Source: an uncultured Prevotellaceae bacterium
Lineage (GTDB): Bacteria; Bacteroidota; Bacteroidia; Bacteroidales; Bacteroidaceae
Direction: 5' to 3'
Assembly: GCA_902774815.1 (NCBI GenBank)
Contig: CACYJV010000009.1
Coordinates: forward strand, 33,587 to 97,586
DNA: 64,000 bases
How positions within the stretch are numbered: the first letter of the stretch is position 1; every line of letters starts with the position of its first letter. The notes under the pieces were generated by a model. That model was not told where the DNA came from. It saw only the letters and a list, made by a program, of their open reading frames with translations, and made no database searches. Below are positions 42,559 through 51,021 of this stretch, piece by piece. A program made the position numbers and the translations under genes.

Positions 42559-45500
42559 TTATCTCACGATGAACTTACGTCCATCCTTGATGTAGATGTG
42601 ACCTTTCATGAGGCTCTTTACCTCGATGCCTTGCAGGTTGTAGATTCTGCCATTCGCGGCCGGGCTATCAACTGTCTGGATAGCGGGATCAATGCCGGTG
42701 ACGTTGTCAATCTGCTCATCGGTAGGCTCGGTGGCACCGAAGTAAATCAGGCGGAAGTTGTCGACGACCACCCAGTCGCCCTCATGTCCCTTCTCGTCCT
42801 TGGCAACACCGATGTCGAGGATACCGCTGGCATCGACTTCGACGAGGAGTTGCACCTTGTATAGTCCGAGCTGGAAGAACTGCACAGCCTGGTCGATGCC
42901 GTCGGGATATTCGCCCACGCTGGTCATATTGCCCAGTCCGGGTGCCTTGTCCACCTCGGTAGTGATGTTAGGCAGCAGCACGTCCTGCATTCCATTATAG
43001 ACGTAGGCCAACTGAGCGGGCTCAACGCCGTCCTCGGTAATGAGACGGGCCTGTTCGCGATGGTCGCCGTCGCGATAGAAGCCCTGTACGGTGAGCAGGT
43101 AGAAGCCAGGCTTCAGGCCTTCGACGCTCGTTGAGAACGAACAGTCGTTGGTGTTCCACGATTCCAGTGCGAAGTCGGGATGGTTGCCACCACGTCCCCA
43201 GACAGAACCGTTGAAAATCTGCCATGCAGGCTCCACTTCAGCACGCTGGTTGAAGCCAGGATTGACAATCTTATAGGATGCATCAACGGGCTTATCGGCA
43301 GTAGCTTTCTCAACGAGAGCATCGCGATCGGCCACAGTGACAAGCATCCACTGTGCGTCGAGGTTATCGGGCAGAAGTTCGCCACGCTGCTCGGTGCAGA
43401 CGGTTGTGTAGTCGCCATTGCCGCCGTCGACGCTGCACTCAGGATTGAACGTCACGAAGGCATCGGGATAGTCGGCCTGTACGATGTTGTAGCGGCCGTT
43501 TCCAAGGTCGATGAAACGCCATGCACCAGCCTTACCGCTATCCATGTAGCCACGATAGGAGAGGTACTGGCTGGGATTGTCGTCGGGACCGCCGTTGCGC
43601 AGGCCAGTATTGATGTGGAAGTCGGTAGCAACGTTCGGACGATTGGCCTCCTCTTCGCCTTCAGCGGGTTCCTCGGGAGCCTCAATGTTCTCCAGTGTGA
43701 GCAGTGTGCCAGGCATACCCATGGCAGCATGTGCACCCCAGTCGGAACCACCGGTGAGGAAACGCTGCTGACCAACGTTGTAGAGATAGAACTGACCAGC
43801 CTCAACACTGTGACCGCTGAACACGTTCGGCTGACGCTCGGCATGGTAGTTCTTGCGGGCATCGCGCAGATGGCGCAGGGCGCGGTCGAGGTCGCCCTGG
43901 TTGGTGGCGTTGGCAATGGCATCAGTAGCCTCGCTGGTGTCGAGACCTTCGCCGCTGGCCAGATCGACAGTCTTTTTCAGCGCGTCAATAGTGCCGCCAT
44001 TGATGGCGCGGACATTGTTATATGCATTACGCAGAGCCTCAAGGGCATCGCGCTGGGCAGCCATGTCGTTGCCTGCAGCAGCCTCGCGGGCAGCATTCAG
44101 TGCCTGCTGGAGCAGTGCCATCAAGGCATCGGTAGTGGTTCCGCCGTAGTTCTCGACCTCGGCAATGAGGTCATCGAGTTGTGGCTTGTAAACATTGATG
44201 ACAGGATAGCTCTCGGGATACTCTAACTTCTGCAACTGCAGGTTGTTGAAGTCGAACCAGAATCCCTGAGGACCGTCGTCGACATAGCCAAACTGCATGA
44301 CCAGCATCTCGAAGTCCTGCTCGGCAGTGAAGTCGAGGGAAACTGGAAGACCTTCAGTGGCCTCAGTAGGCAGCAGATAGCTGTTCAGCACACCGTCGCC
44401 ACCACCAAGGGCACTACCGGTATTGGTAATGTTGAAGTGCTCGTTGTTCAGCACGATGGCGCGCATGGTCTCGCTCTGCCATGAATGCCAAGCGCTGCAG
44501 CCAAAGGTGAACGAAAAGTTGTAGGTTTCGCCTTCGATGGTGGGAATCTTCACCCACAGAGGCTCGAAGCCGCCCGTGCCCTCGTAGTTGCCGATGTGGT
44601 TGGTACCGGCAGCCTCGTCGTACTCAAAACGATTCTCGAACACACCACGGTGATCGTCGGTCGTCGTCCAGTTGTTCATGTTGCGATAATCGGCAAAGCC
44701 TTCAACAAGTTCCGTAGGCTGGAACGTGCGCGGACCGATCTTCACGAAGGCACCATTGGTGTACTTATAGAGGTTCTGATCGGTGGTGTTGAATACCAAC
44801 TTACCCTCGTAGACAGTGATACCCTTGCCGCTGTTGGCAATCTCGTCGCCATCGGGGCTCAGGAACACCTGGCCTTCCTCAGCCACACGAACCTCATTGG
44901 TGAGTTTGTCGCGCAAGGCGGCCTCGCCCTTCTCGGTCACCACGGGCACGAAGTCACGCACCAGGTTGCCGTCCTCGTAGATCTTAAAGCCGTAGAGCTT
45001 CATATAGCCACGCGAGTTGTCGCGACGATGGCCGTCGGGACCATCGGTATTCAGGTCGAAGATGTACATCTCGTTGACACCGTCGTTGGCCACAGCGCCA
45101 TCCTCGCCAGCTGTGATGATGGCAGCAGGCTGCGACTCACCCTGACGTGTGAAGCTCACCGAGCGTCCCTCGGCATCGACAGTGATGCGGGTGTTCATTG
45201 GAATCTCGTCGGTGCCAGGCTGCTCATAGCGCTGGTCGCCTTCGAAAGTACGGCTGTAGCAGCCCTTGTCGCCAGCGCCATCCTTGTCGGAACGACAGAA
45301 CACGACGAAGGCGTTGCGCTCCCAGTTGCCGTTGCGGGCACCGAAGATAGCTTCCCAATTCTGGGCCGTGTTCTGGGTGATCTCCACGTCGGCGACCACA
45401 CGTGTAGTCGACTTGTGGACATAGCCTGTGTTAATGAAGCCAGTAGATGTGTTCAGGCGAGTCTCGATGTACTCGATGTCCTTCTGCACCACTGGCGTGG

Positions 45501-45714
45501 CAATCTTCAGGTCGGCCACGTTCACATAAACGCCATAGCGTTCGTACTCGTTGAGGTTGTTCAACACGTACACCTTGCCGTCGGCCTTGTTGAGCACGTA
45601 CGGATCGGAGCCCGTGTAAGTCGACAAGTCATCGATGACTGTCGGCTCGGGTGTCTGTGCAAAAGCGGTCATGCTCAGGAACAGACTCACTGCGAAAAGT
45701 AGAACTTTGTTCAT
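42559..45714 (-). CDS. Large secreted multidomain protein of unknown function with C-terminal sorting-type tail
   Basis: A 1051-residue protein with a signal peptide ('LLFAVSLFLSMTAFAQ'). Visible parts: an N-terminal LamG/concanavalin-like region (about 60-290, 'IETRLNTSTGFINTGYVHKSTTRVVADVEI', 'GYMKLYGFKIYEDGNLVRDFVPV'), a beta-sandwich (about 330-500), a helical FIVAR-like segment (about 515-650, 'ALLQQALNAAREAAAGNDMAAQRDALEALRNAYNNV'), a second lectin-like region and a C-terminal 'NPGFNQRAEVEPAWQIFNGSVWG' galactose-binding-like domain. It ends 'GRIYNLQGIEVKSLMKGHIYIKDGRKFIVR', the tail shared by several secreted proteins here. No catalytic motif was recognised. The build suggests a carbohydrate-binding or host/plant-surface adhesin role. 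It is flanked by PUL-type enzymes. Confidence 0.7.
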   Translation of the reverse strand: MNKVLLFAVSLFLSMTAFAQTPEPTVIDDLSTYTGSDPYVLNKADGKVYVLNNLNEYERYGVYVNVADLKIATPVVQKDIEYIETRLNTSTGFINTGYVHKSTTRVVADVEITQNTAQNWEAIFGARNGNWERNAFVVFCRSDKDGAGDKGCYSRTFEGDQRYEQPGTDEIPMNTRITVDAEGRSVSFTRQGESQPAAIITAGEDGAVANDGVNEMYIFDLNTDGPDGHRRDNSRGYMKLYGFKIYEDGNLVRDFVPVVTEKGEAALRDKLTNEVRVAEEGQVFLSPDGDEIANSGKGITVYEGKLVFNTTDQNLYKYTNGAFVKIGPRTFQPTELVEGFADYRNMNNWTTTDDHRGVFENRFEYDEAAGTNHIGNYEGTGGFEPLWVKIPTIEGETYNFSFTFGCSAWHSWQSETMRAIVLNNEHFNITNTGSALGGGDGVLNSYLLPTEATEGLPVSLDFTAEQDFEMLVMQFGYVDDGPQGFWFDFNNLQLQKLEYPESYPVINVYKPQLDDLIAEVENYGGTTTDALMALLQQALNAAREAAAGNDMAAQRDALEALRNAYNNVRAINGGTIDALKKTVDLASGEGLDTSEATDAIANATNQGDLDRALRHLRDARKNYHAERQPNVFSGHSVEAGQFYLYNVGQQRFLTGGSDWGAHAAMGMPGTLLTLENIEAPEEPAEGEEEANRPNVATDFHINTGLRNGGPDDNPSQYLSYRGYMDSGKAGAWRFIDLGNGRYNIVQADYPDAFVTFNPECSVDGGNGDYTTVCTEQRGELLPDNLDAQWMLVTVADRDALVEKATADKPVDASYKIVNPGFNQRAEVEPAWQIFNGSVWGRGGNHPDFALESWNTNDCSFSTSVEGLKPGFYLLTVQGFYRDGDHREQARLITEDGVEPAQLAYVYNGMQDVLLPNITTEVDKAPGLGNMTSVGEYPDGIDQAVQFFQLGLYKVQLLVEVDASGILDIGVAKDEKGHEGDWVVVDNFRLIYFGATEPTDEQIDNVTGIDPAIQTVDSPAANGRIYNLQGIEVKSLMKGHIYIKDGRKFIVR

Positions 45715-45764
45715 TGTTTGTAGTAATTATTGAATAATGATGAAATAATTTTCGTTTTCGGCAG

Positions 45765-45772
45765 CAAATATA
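45765..45772 (-). promoter_or_regulatory. Candidate -7 box of the 1051-residue protein gene
   Basis: Minus-strand TATATTTG (TAnnTTTG), 50 nt before the start at 45714. No clear -33 box. Confidence 0.4.
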
Positions 45773-45827
45773 CCGCGAATTAGAAAGAACGAAGGAAAAT
45801 GCCCGTTCAGAAAAGGACAAAAGAACA

Positions 45828-47915
45828 TCAATCCTCACAATCGGGCAGGAAACCGCTGACATCGGCCTGTGGAAAGGCGGTGATACGCAGTCGTGCGGCA
45901 CCCATTGGCACGAGTGTGATGGACTCTTCATCTGCAGCACGACTGGCAAACCGCGTCGGCAGCTGAGCGGTCATGCCGGTGTCGTCCCACCCCCACGAGG
46001 GAACTCTCCGACCTACGGCCGTGAACTGCAGTGGAACGGCATCGGGCGTGAAGGGATAGTCGTCGGCGGGCCATGGACGGCGCGTCATGCTGATGTCGAC
46101 GGGCTGTTGCCGATCGTCAACCTTCAGCGCATAGTTCCAAGGGCTGTCGGCAAAAATCTCGTAGGCTGGCCACAGCGACTTGTCGACGTCGGCCTGCCAG
46201 TGGGAGTCGTCCTGCACAATGGCCGGATCGCTGCTGTCGCGCTGCACGTAGCGTTCGTCGATGCGCAGCGAGAGCGTCAGCGGACCGTAATCGACGCTGA
46301 TGCTGCCCTTGTTCTGCTGCCACTGCTGCGTGGTGATGCGCATGGGCAACGTGAGCCTCAGTTGGTCGTGGTCGTTCCACTGGCGGGCGATGCGCAGGTA
46401 GGCACCAGCCTTGAGCTGGACTTCCAACGGCGAACCGTTGAGCGTTGCCGTAGCTCCCTCAGCCCAAGCGGGTATGCGCAGGTAGAGCGGGAAGGTGGCG
46501 GGTTGGTCGAGGCCCAGCGTGAACCGCACTTCTTCCTCAAAAGGATAACGGGTGTCCTCGACGATCCTGACCGACTGTCCTGAACCCACACGCGTCTCGG
46601 TCTCGCTGGCACTGTAAAGCATGGTGCACAGTCCACCGTCGGCAGTGCCCATGACCAAGTGTTCGGCAAAGTAGGGCCACCCCATGCCATGGTTGTGCTG
46701 ACAGCAGCGACTGCTGAAAGGGCTCATCGAGAGCATGCCACGCAGGCTGTTGTCGATGCTTGGCGCATGGTTGCGGCCGTCGCTCACAGCCATGTTGGGC
46801 GCAGTCAGGTAGCGCAGCGAGCGCATATCGGGCATCAAGGCTGCTGGCAGCGTGTTGAAGGCTACTTGTTCGCAGTGGTCGGCCCAAAAGGGATCGCCTG
46901 TGATGCCCATGAGCAGTTCGTCGCTGGCCATCTGCTCGACGACGGCACATGTCTCCGTGCCCTGTCGGGGGTCGATGTAGCCTTGTCGGGCATTCTCGTC
47001 GGCCCCGTACATGCCGCCTGGCACTTGTCCGTAGCGTTGGCGCATCAGCTGGTGATTGGCATAGGCAGCCTGCAGCATGAGCGAGTCGCCGCTGTATATG
47101 TAATAGGTGGCGGGTTCGCGGAAACCTTGTGCCACGTTCACGCCATGCCAGTTGGGCAGGTCGTTCTTCATGGTCCAATCGACGCCACAGCGATGCAGCT
47201 TGTCGATGAGCGGCAGGATGCTCTCGTCGCCCGTCTGATTGAACAGCCAGACGACACTCCACTCGTTGTCGCTGCCGCGCTTGGCTTGCCAGAGGCCTTT
47301 CAGGAAATGCTCGTCGGGAATGGTCAGCTCCCAATGGAAGTAGTTGGTCATCGCCGTGAGCACGCGCTCGTCGCCCGAGTGTTCATAGTAGGTCTGCAGC
47401 GCCCATAGCATCGGCATCTTTGCCCACAGCTCTGGATTCTGGGTGTCGCCATCCATGGCATCGGGTCCCAGCAGACCGTTCGGCTTCACGTGCTGCAGCA
47501 CGGCATCGAACCACACCTGTGCTTCGCGTTTCATGGCCTCGTCGTCGAGAATATAGGCCAGCGACGAATAGCCACGCAGCCAGTAAGGCACTTCCTCCCA
47601 ACCGTGGTCGCCCGTATCGCTCAGCCACTGGTTGTTGTTCTTGTCGAGCCAGGCACTCACCGTGCCCAGTTGTCCATTCAGACCTGCCCGTTGCCGGTTG
47701 AGAATCTCCCGCAGGAAGCCACGCGGCTGAACCTGACCGACAGGCAGTTTCTTCAGGCAACCGCCATGAAGGGGGGTGCGATAGGTGGTGGGCGATGCGT
47801 GTTGGGTGGTTACGAATGGTCGGTCGACGACGGCAATTTCCGTGGTTTGCGCTGTCACGGTCATGGCAAACATGCAGAGAGCCACGAGACTCAATCGTTT
47901 GTTTCTTTTCATCAT
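45828..47915 (-). CDS. Glycoside hydrolase family 127 (beta-L-arabinofuranosidase-like, DUF1680)
   Basis: A 695-residue secreted protein (signal peptide 'LSLVALCMFAMTVTAQ'). The alpha/alpha-barrel has 'EEVPYWLRGYSSLAYILDD', 'WSVVWLFNQTG' and 'MKNDLPNWHGVNVAQGFREPATYY'. The GH127 zinc/cysteine site is intact: 'GTETCAVVEQM' (Glu and Cys about 319-321) and 'SSRCCQHNHGMGWPYFAEHLVM' (adjacent cysteines about 403-404, one being the nucleophile in the family). A C-terminal beta-sandwich follows. Characterised members remove beta-L-arabinofuranose from arabino-oligosaccharides, but many DUF1680 members differ. Its neighbours suggest work on arabinose-bearing plant cell-wall glycan. Confidence 0.88.
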   Translation of the reverse strand: MMKRNKRLSLVALCMFAMTVTAQTTEIAVVDRPFVTTQHASPTTYRTPLHGGCLKKLPVGQVQPRGFLREILNRQRAGLNGQLGTVSAWLDKNNNQWLSDTGDHGWEEVPYWLRGYSSLAYILDDEAMKREAQVWFDAVLQHVKPNGLLGPDAMDGDTQNPELWAKMPMLWALQTYYEHSGDERVLTAMTNYFHWELTIPDEHFLKGLWQAKRGSDNEWSVVWLFNQTGDESILPLIDKLHRCGVDWTMKNDLPNWHGVNVAQGFREPATYYIYSGDSLMLQAAYANHQLMRQRYGQVPGGMYGADENARQGYIDPRQGTETCAVVEQMASDELLMGITGDPFWADHCEQVAFNTLPAALMPDMRSLRYLTAPNMAVSDGRNHAPSIDNSLRGMLSMSPFSSRCCQHNHGMGWPYFAEHLVMGTADGGLCTMLYSASETETRVGSGQSVRIVEDTRYPFEEEVRFTLGLDQPATFPLYLRIPAWAEGATATLNGSPLEVQLKAGAYLRIARQWNDHDQLRLTLPMRITTQQWQQNKGSISVDYGPLTLSLRIDERYVQRDSSDPAIVQDDSHWQADVDKSLWPAYEIFADSPWNYALKVDDRQQPVDISMTRRPWPADDYPFTPDAVPLQFTAVGRRVPSWGWDDTGMTAQLPTRFASRAADEESITLVPMGAARLRITAFPQADVSGFLPDCED

Positions 47916-47958
47916 ATTATTGAAGTTTCAGTTGGTTTTTACATCATTTCTTTCCAGT

Positions 47959-48063
47959 GGTACGGGGGTACGGGGGTGCGAGATTGGTTTCGTTCATCGT
48001 TATCTCTGGAAGAGGATTTATTCAAAGGACAAGAGTATTCTCGTACCCTCGTACCCCCGTACC
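47959..48063. repeat. GTACGGGGG inverted repeat pair (REPIN-like)
   Basis: Arm 47959-47982 pairs with arm 48040-48063 in 22 of 24 positions, around a 57-nt spacer. Each arm contains the direct repeat GTACGGGG-GTACGGGG. It fills most of the gap upstream of the GH127 gene. Confidence 0.8.
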
Positions 48064-48126
48064 TCCGAAAGTTAAATCATATGATATAAATAGGGCTTTC
48101 ATGAATGGGTATAAAGGGCTGCCCAC

Positions 48127-48154
48127 CGTAGGGGCAGACTCCCGTGTCTGCCCG
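48127..48154. repeat. GTAGGGGCAGAC repeat, single arm
   Basis: One copy of the arm seen at 22486-22508, with a single change, lying 24 nt after the stop side of the gene that ends at 48178. No second facing arm is present, so it is a solo copy. Confidence 0.75.
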
Positions 48155-48177
48155 TGAATGTTGTGATGGGCGAGGGG

Positions 48178-49491
48178 TTATTTCGCTATGAGGATTTTCT
48201 TTCCTTGGCTCACATAGATTCCTTTGGGGAGATGAGCGGAAGGTGTGGACAGCCGCTGCCCGCGCAGGTTGTATATCTGGGTGGCGGGTGTTGATGGGTG
48301 GGTGTTGATGGGTGGGTGACTGTCGATGGCTGTTGGCTGTTCGATGATGGTGCTGGCGAGCCCCAAGTCGATGTGACCACCGCCATAGCCAGCCATCAGC
48401 GAGACGGCCACGACGTTATCGCCTTCGCGGAGCAGTTGCTTTTGGGCGTCGGTCAGCTGGCAGTGGGCATAGTTGTTGTCGTTCCACCCGTCAGCCTGCC
48501 AGATGAGCGTGCCGTTCAGGTAAACTTTTGGATTCTCGTCGTAGCTGCAACTCAGTTCTATTGTGCCCTCCAGTGCTTGGTCGAGTTGCCCGGCCGTCAG
48601 CTGGAAGTGGCGTCGCAACAACAGTGGTTGGCGCTCACTGCCCCAATAGCTGACGAGGAACTGGTCGCGACTGTTGCTCAGCGGTCCGTAACCCCATGCC
48701 CAGTCGGCTTCGTCGACGCAGCGGCCTGTCCAGTCGCGTGCCGACAAGGCGTTGAGTTCGTCGTTGCTGTTCAGCAGATAGTAGCAGCACGGCCACGGCC
48801 CTGCACCGAGCGTCGGCAACAGTTCCACTACACGCAGCAGGTCGGCTTCGTAGAGTCCGCAGTCGGCAAAGGCACCGCCCCAGTTTTGATGCACGTGCAG
48901 GGCAAGGACATTCTCCTCGCCGTTGATCTTGATGAGTGCCTTCTGCTGGGGTGTGAGCAGGATGCGCTCGTCGTTGTTCCACCCGTCAGTGGCACTGAAC
49001 ACCCGCTCGCCATTGAGGTAGTATTCAGCAGGTGCGTCGTCGTGACCACAGGCCAGGAACAGGTCGCCAGCGATGGGTTTCTCGAGCGTGAACGTGCGGC
49101 GCAGGTAGATGTCGCCCGTCACGTCGACCGCAATCCAACGGGAAGAGCGGGCGCCCAGATAATACTCGTCGCTGCTGAAGGGCGAAGTCAGCTGTTGCCA
49201 CGGCTGTTCGCCGTTGGTCAGCAGGTAGTCTGCCTCGTACCACTCGTGTCCCTCGGCATCGCAAGGCGGTGTGCCCCACACGTGGTTATAATCGGCATCG
49301 GCATAGCGACGGCCCGTATTGAACACCATCGCCTGGGCTGCCCATGGCGTGGAGGGGGTGAACTGCGATGAAGGAAGGACCACGTTCAGGGCATTCCACG
49401 TGGCTACAAGTTGCCCATCGTCGGCCACGGCTGGTGTCGAGACCAACAGGACCGCCAAGAATGCCATCTGTAAGGGAATTTTCTTCGTCAT
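48178..49491 (-). CDS. Secreted twin beta-sandwich (glycan-binding-like) protein with C-terminal sorting-type tail
   Basis: A 437-residue protein with signal peptide ('FLAVLLVSTPAVADD'). It has two jelly-roll modules of the GH2 sugar-binding type: first with 'IYLRRTFTLEKPIAGDLFLACGHDDAPAEYYLNGERVF' and second with 'LLLRRHFQLTAGQLDQALEGTIELSCSYDENPKVYLNGTLIW'; both are followed by 'L....K.L...GEN/DNVVA/L..H' blocks. These resemble the jelly roll in the DUF4965 enzymes but without any catalytic domain, so a glycan-binding role is likely. Between the second module and the tail 'IYNLRGQRLSTPSAHLPKGIYVSQGKKILIAK'-type end is 'DSHPPINTHPSTPATQ', encoded by a 14-nt tandem repeat of the intergenic ACCCATCA type. 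Confidence 0.65.
   Translation of the reverse strand: MTKKIPLQMAFLAVLLVSTPAVADDGQLVATWNALNVVLPSSQFTPSTPWAAQAMVFNTGRRYADADYNHVWGTPPCDAEGHEWYEADYLLTNGEQPWQQLTSPFSSDEYYLGARSSRWIAVDVTGDIYLRRTFTLEKPIAGDLFLACGHDDAPAEYYLNGERVFSATDGWNNDERILLTPQQKALIKINGEENVLALHVHQNWGGAFADCGLYEADLLRVVELLPTLGAGPWPCCYYLLNSNDELNALSARDWTGRCVDEADWAWGYGPLSNSRDQFLVSYWGSERQPLLLRRHFQLTAGQLDQALEGTIELSCSYDENPKVYLNGTLIWQADGWNDNNYAHCQLTDAQKQLLREGDNVVAVSLMAGYGGGHIDLGLASTIIEQPTAIDSHPPINTHPSTPATQIYNLRGQRLSTPSAHLPKGIYVSQGKKILIAK
48286..48319. repeat. GGGTGTTGATGGGT 14-nt tandem repeat, in frame
   Basis: Two perfect 14-nt copies (48286-48299, 48300-48313) plus the start of a third. On the coding strand they give the Pro/His/Thr linker of the twin-sandwich protein. 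Confidence 0.75.
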
Positions 49492-49532
49492 AGGTTTAGC
49501 AGTTTTTTACGATTATGCTAAAATTACAAGTG

Positions 49533-49540
49533 CAAAAGTA
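49533..49540 (-). promoter_or_regulatory. Candidate -7 box of the twin-sandwich protein gene
   Basis: Minus-strand TACTTTTG (TAnnTTTG), 42 nt before the start at 49491. Confidence 0.45.
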
Positions 49541-49659
49541 GACATTCCCGGGCGTAAAAGGGGAAAAACATCGGTCAGACAAGGAAACAATCTGTTCAAA
49601 CTGCATGGTCAACTTGAAGATTCCGCCGCGCTGGTAGCTGGTGTTCCACATATTTTTAT

Positions 49660-49667
49660 TATCTTTG
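49660..49667 (+). promoter_or_regulatory. -7 box of the acyltransferase gene
   Basis: TATCTTTG, 29 nt before the ATG at 49696. Just downstream (49676-49691) is the palindrome ACACGTA-CA-TACGTGT, which would lie at the start of the message and could be an operator or a 5' hairpin. Confidence 0.5.
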
Positions 49668-49695
49668 CGCTTGAAACACGTACATACGTGTATGG

Positions 49696-50859
49696 ATGAA
49701 AAACCTTAACAGCGAAAAAACGATGAATAGGACTAACGAGCGAATCGTGTTTATTGACTACATCCGTGTGGTGGCATGCTTCTTGGTGATGTTGGTGCAT
49801 GCCAGCGAAAACTTCTACGGTGCCGACGTGTCGGGGCTGGCAGGCAACATGTCGCTGCTGCAGAACGAGCAGAACCGTTTCTGGGTGGCCTTTTGGGATG
49901 GTGGCGTCAGCCGCATTGCCGTGCCGCTGTTCATGATTGTGTCGGCATTCCTACTGGTGCCCTTGCGCCCTGGGCAGACCATGACGGGCTTCTATCGCCG
50001 TCGTTTCTTGCGCATCGTGCCGCCTTTCGTTTGCTTCCTGCTGCTCTACACCTTCCTGCCGCTGCTGTGGGGAGGCATGACTTGGGAACAGTCGATGAAC
50101 GACCTGCGCATGCTGCCATTCAACTTCCCGTCGATGGCGGGACATTTGTGGTTCATGTACCCGCTCATCAGCCTCTACCTGATCATTCCCGTGGTCTCGC
50201 CTTGGCTGCAGCAGGCATCGGCGCGAGACGAGCGAGTGTTCCTCTACATCTTCCTGTTCTCCACGCTGACACCTTGGCTGCATCGCTTCGTCTCGCCTGA
50301 ACTCTGGGGCGAGTGTTTCTGGAATCCGTTCTCCATGTTATGGTACTGCTCAGGCTACCTGGGCTATCTGGTGTTGGCGCACTACATTCGTGTGCATCTG
50401 AAGTGGTCGGCAAGTCGGCGTCGCACCATTGGTGTGGTGTGCTTCCTCGTGGGTGCAGTCTTCACGGCTTGGAGCTTCTGGTGGAAGGGCGTGCCCGGCC
50501 AACTCATCGAGACACCTATGCTTGAGTGGTCGTGGGAGTTCTGCACGCCAAACGTCGTGCTGACCACCTTCGGCGCTTTCCTTCTGTTCAGCACCATCAG
50601 TCAACATCCATCACCCAGCGCCCAACGCCCATTACCCCTCTTGACCACCCTTTCGCGCTTGTCGTTCGGTATGTATCTGATGCATCTGTTCTTCCTGGCA
50701 CCCATTGCCCAGTGGATCATCGGTGGCGACGTGGCCGCCCCTCTCCTACCCGTGTGGTTGGCCATTCCCGTCATTGCCCTGCTCACGTTCGTGTGCTGTG
50801 CCATTACGACAAAACTCGTCACCTTGCTTCCCGGCAGTAAATATATTGTCGGTGCATAA
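49696..50859 (+). CDS. Acyltransferase family 3 membrane protein
   Basis: A 387-residue integral membrane protein of the acyltransferase-3/OafA type: 'RIVFIDYIRVVACFLVMLVHASENF' with the conserved histidine, 'AVPLFMIVSAFLLVP', 'FYRRRFLRIVPPF' with the conserved arginines, 'GHLWFMYPLISLYLIIPVVSPWL' and the closing 'SRLSFGMYLMHLFFL'. Such proteins O-acetylate or succinylate surface sugars at the inner membrane. Between 'FGAFLLFS' and 'LSRLSFGMYL' lies 'TISQHPSPSAQRPLPLLTT', coded by an ACCCATCACCC-like repeat, probably a tolerated loop insertion. ATG 49723 is an alternative start. Whether it belongs with the carbohydrate genes is unclear. Confidence 0.85.
   Translation: MKNLNSEKTMNRTNERIVFIDYIRVVACFLVMLVHASENFYGADVSGLAGNMSLLQNEQNRFWVAFWDGGVSRIAVPLFMIVSAFLLVPLRPGQTMTGFYRRRFLRIVPPFVCFLLLYTFLPLLWGGMTWEQSMNDLRMLPFNFPSMAGHLWFMYPLISLYLIIPVVSPWLQQASARDERVFLYIFLFSTLTPWLHRFVSPELWGECFWNPFSMLWYCSGYLGYLVLAHYIRVHLKWSASRRRTIGVVCFLVGAVFTAWSFWWKGVPGQLIETPMLEWSWEFCTPNVVLTTFGAFLLFSTISQHPSPSAQRPLPLLTTLSRLSFGMYLMHLFFLAPIAQWIIGGDVAAPLLPVWLAIPVIALLTFVCCAITTKLVTLLPGSKYIVGA
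50597..50643. repeat. CATCACCCAGCGCCCAACGCCCATTACCC-type repeat, in frame in the acyltransferase
   Basis: Short degenerate units CATCACCCA/GCGCCCAAC/GCCCATTAC like those in intergenic DNA at 7699-7735 (reverse complement). They encode a Pro/Ser/His/Gln-rich loop between two membrane segments. Confidence 0.5.
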
Positions 50860-50865
50860 ACCATA

Positions 50866-51019
50866 AAACTATCAACTCTCCGCTCGACCCGTAGGGGCGC
50901 TTTCTTTCTCCACGCTGTTACGAAAGCGAACAAGTTCTTTCTCGACGAAAGCGGCAAAGCCGAGCGCGAGCGCGTAGCGAAGCGGAGAAAGAACCATCAA
51001 CTATCAACTCTCAACTAAA
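50866..51019. repeat. Composite repeat between ATCAACTCTC strings upstream of the regulator
   Basis: The 162-nt gap holds ATCAACTCTC at both ends (50869 and 51001-51016 regions), a GTAGGGGC fragment, and a facing pair TTCTTTCTCC (50902-50911) / GGAGAAAGAA (50984-50993) around a 72-nt AAAGCG-rich spacer. It directly precedes the hybrid regulator; no promoter box was evident within it. Confidence 0.5.
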
Positions 51020-51021
51020 CA

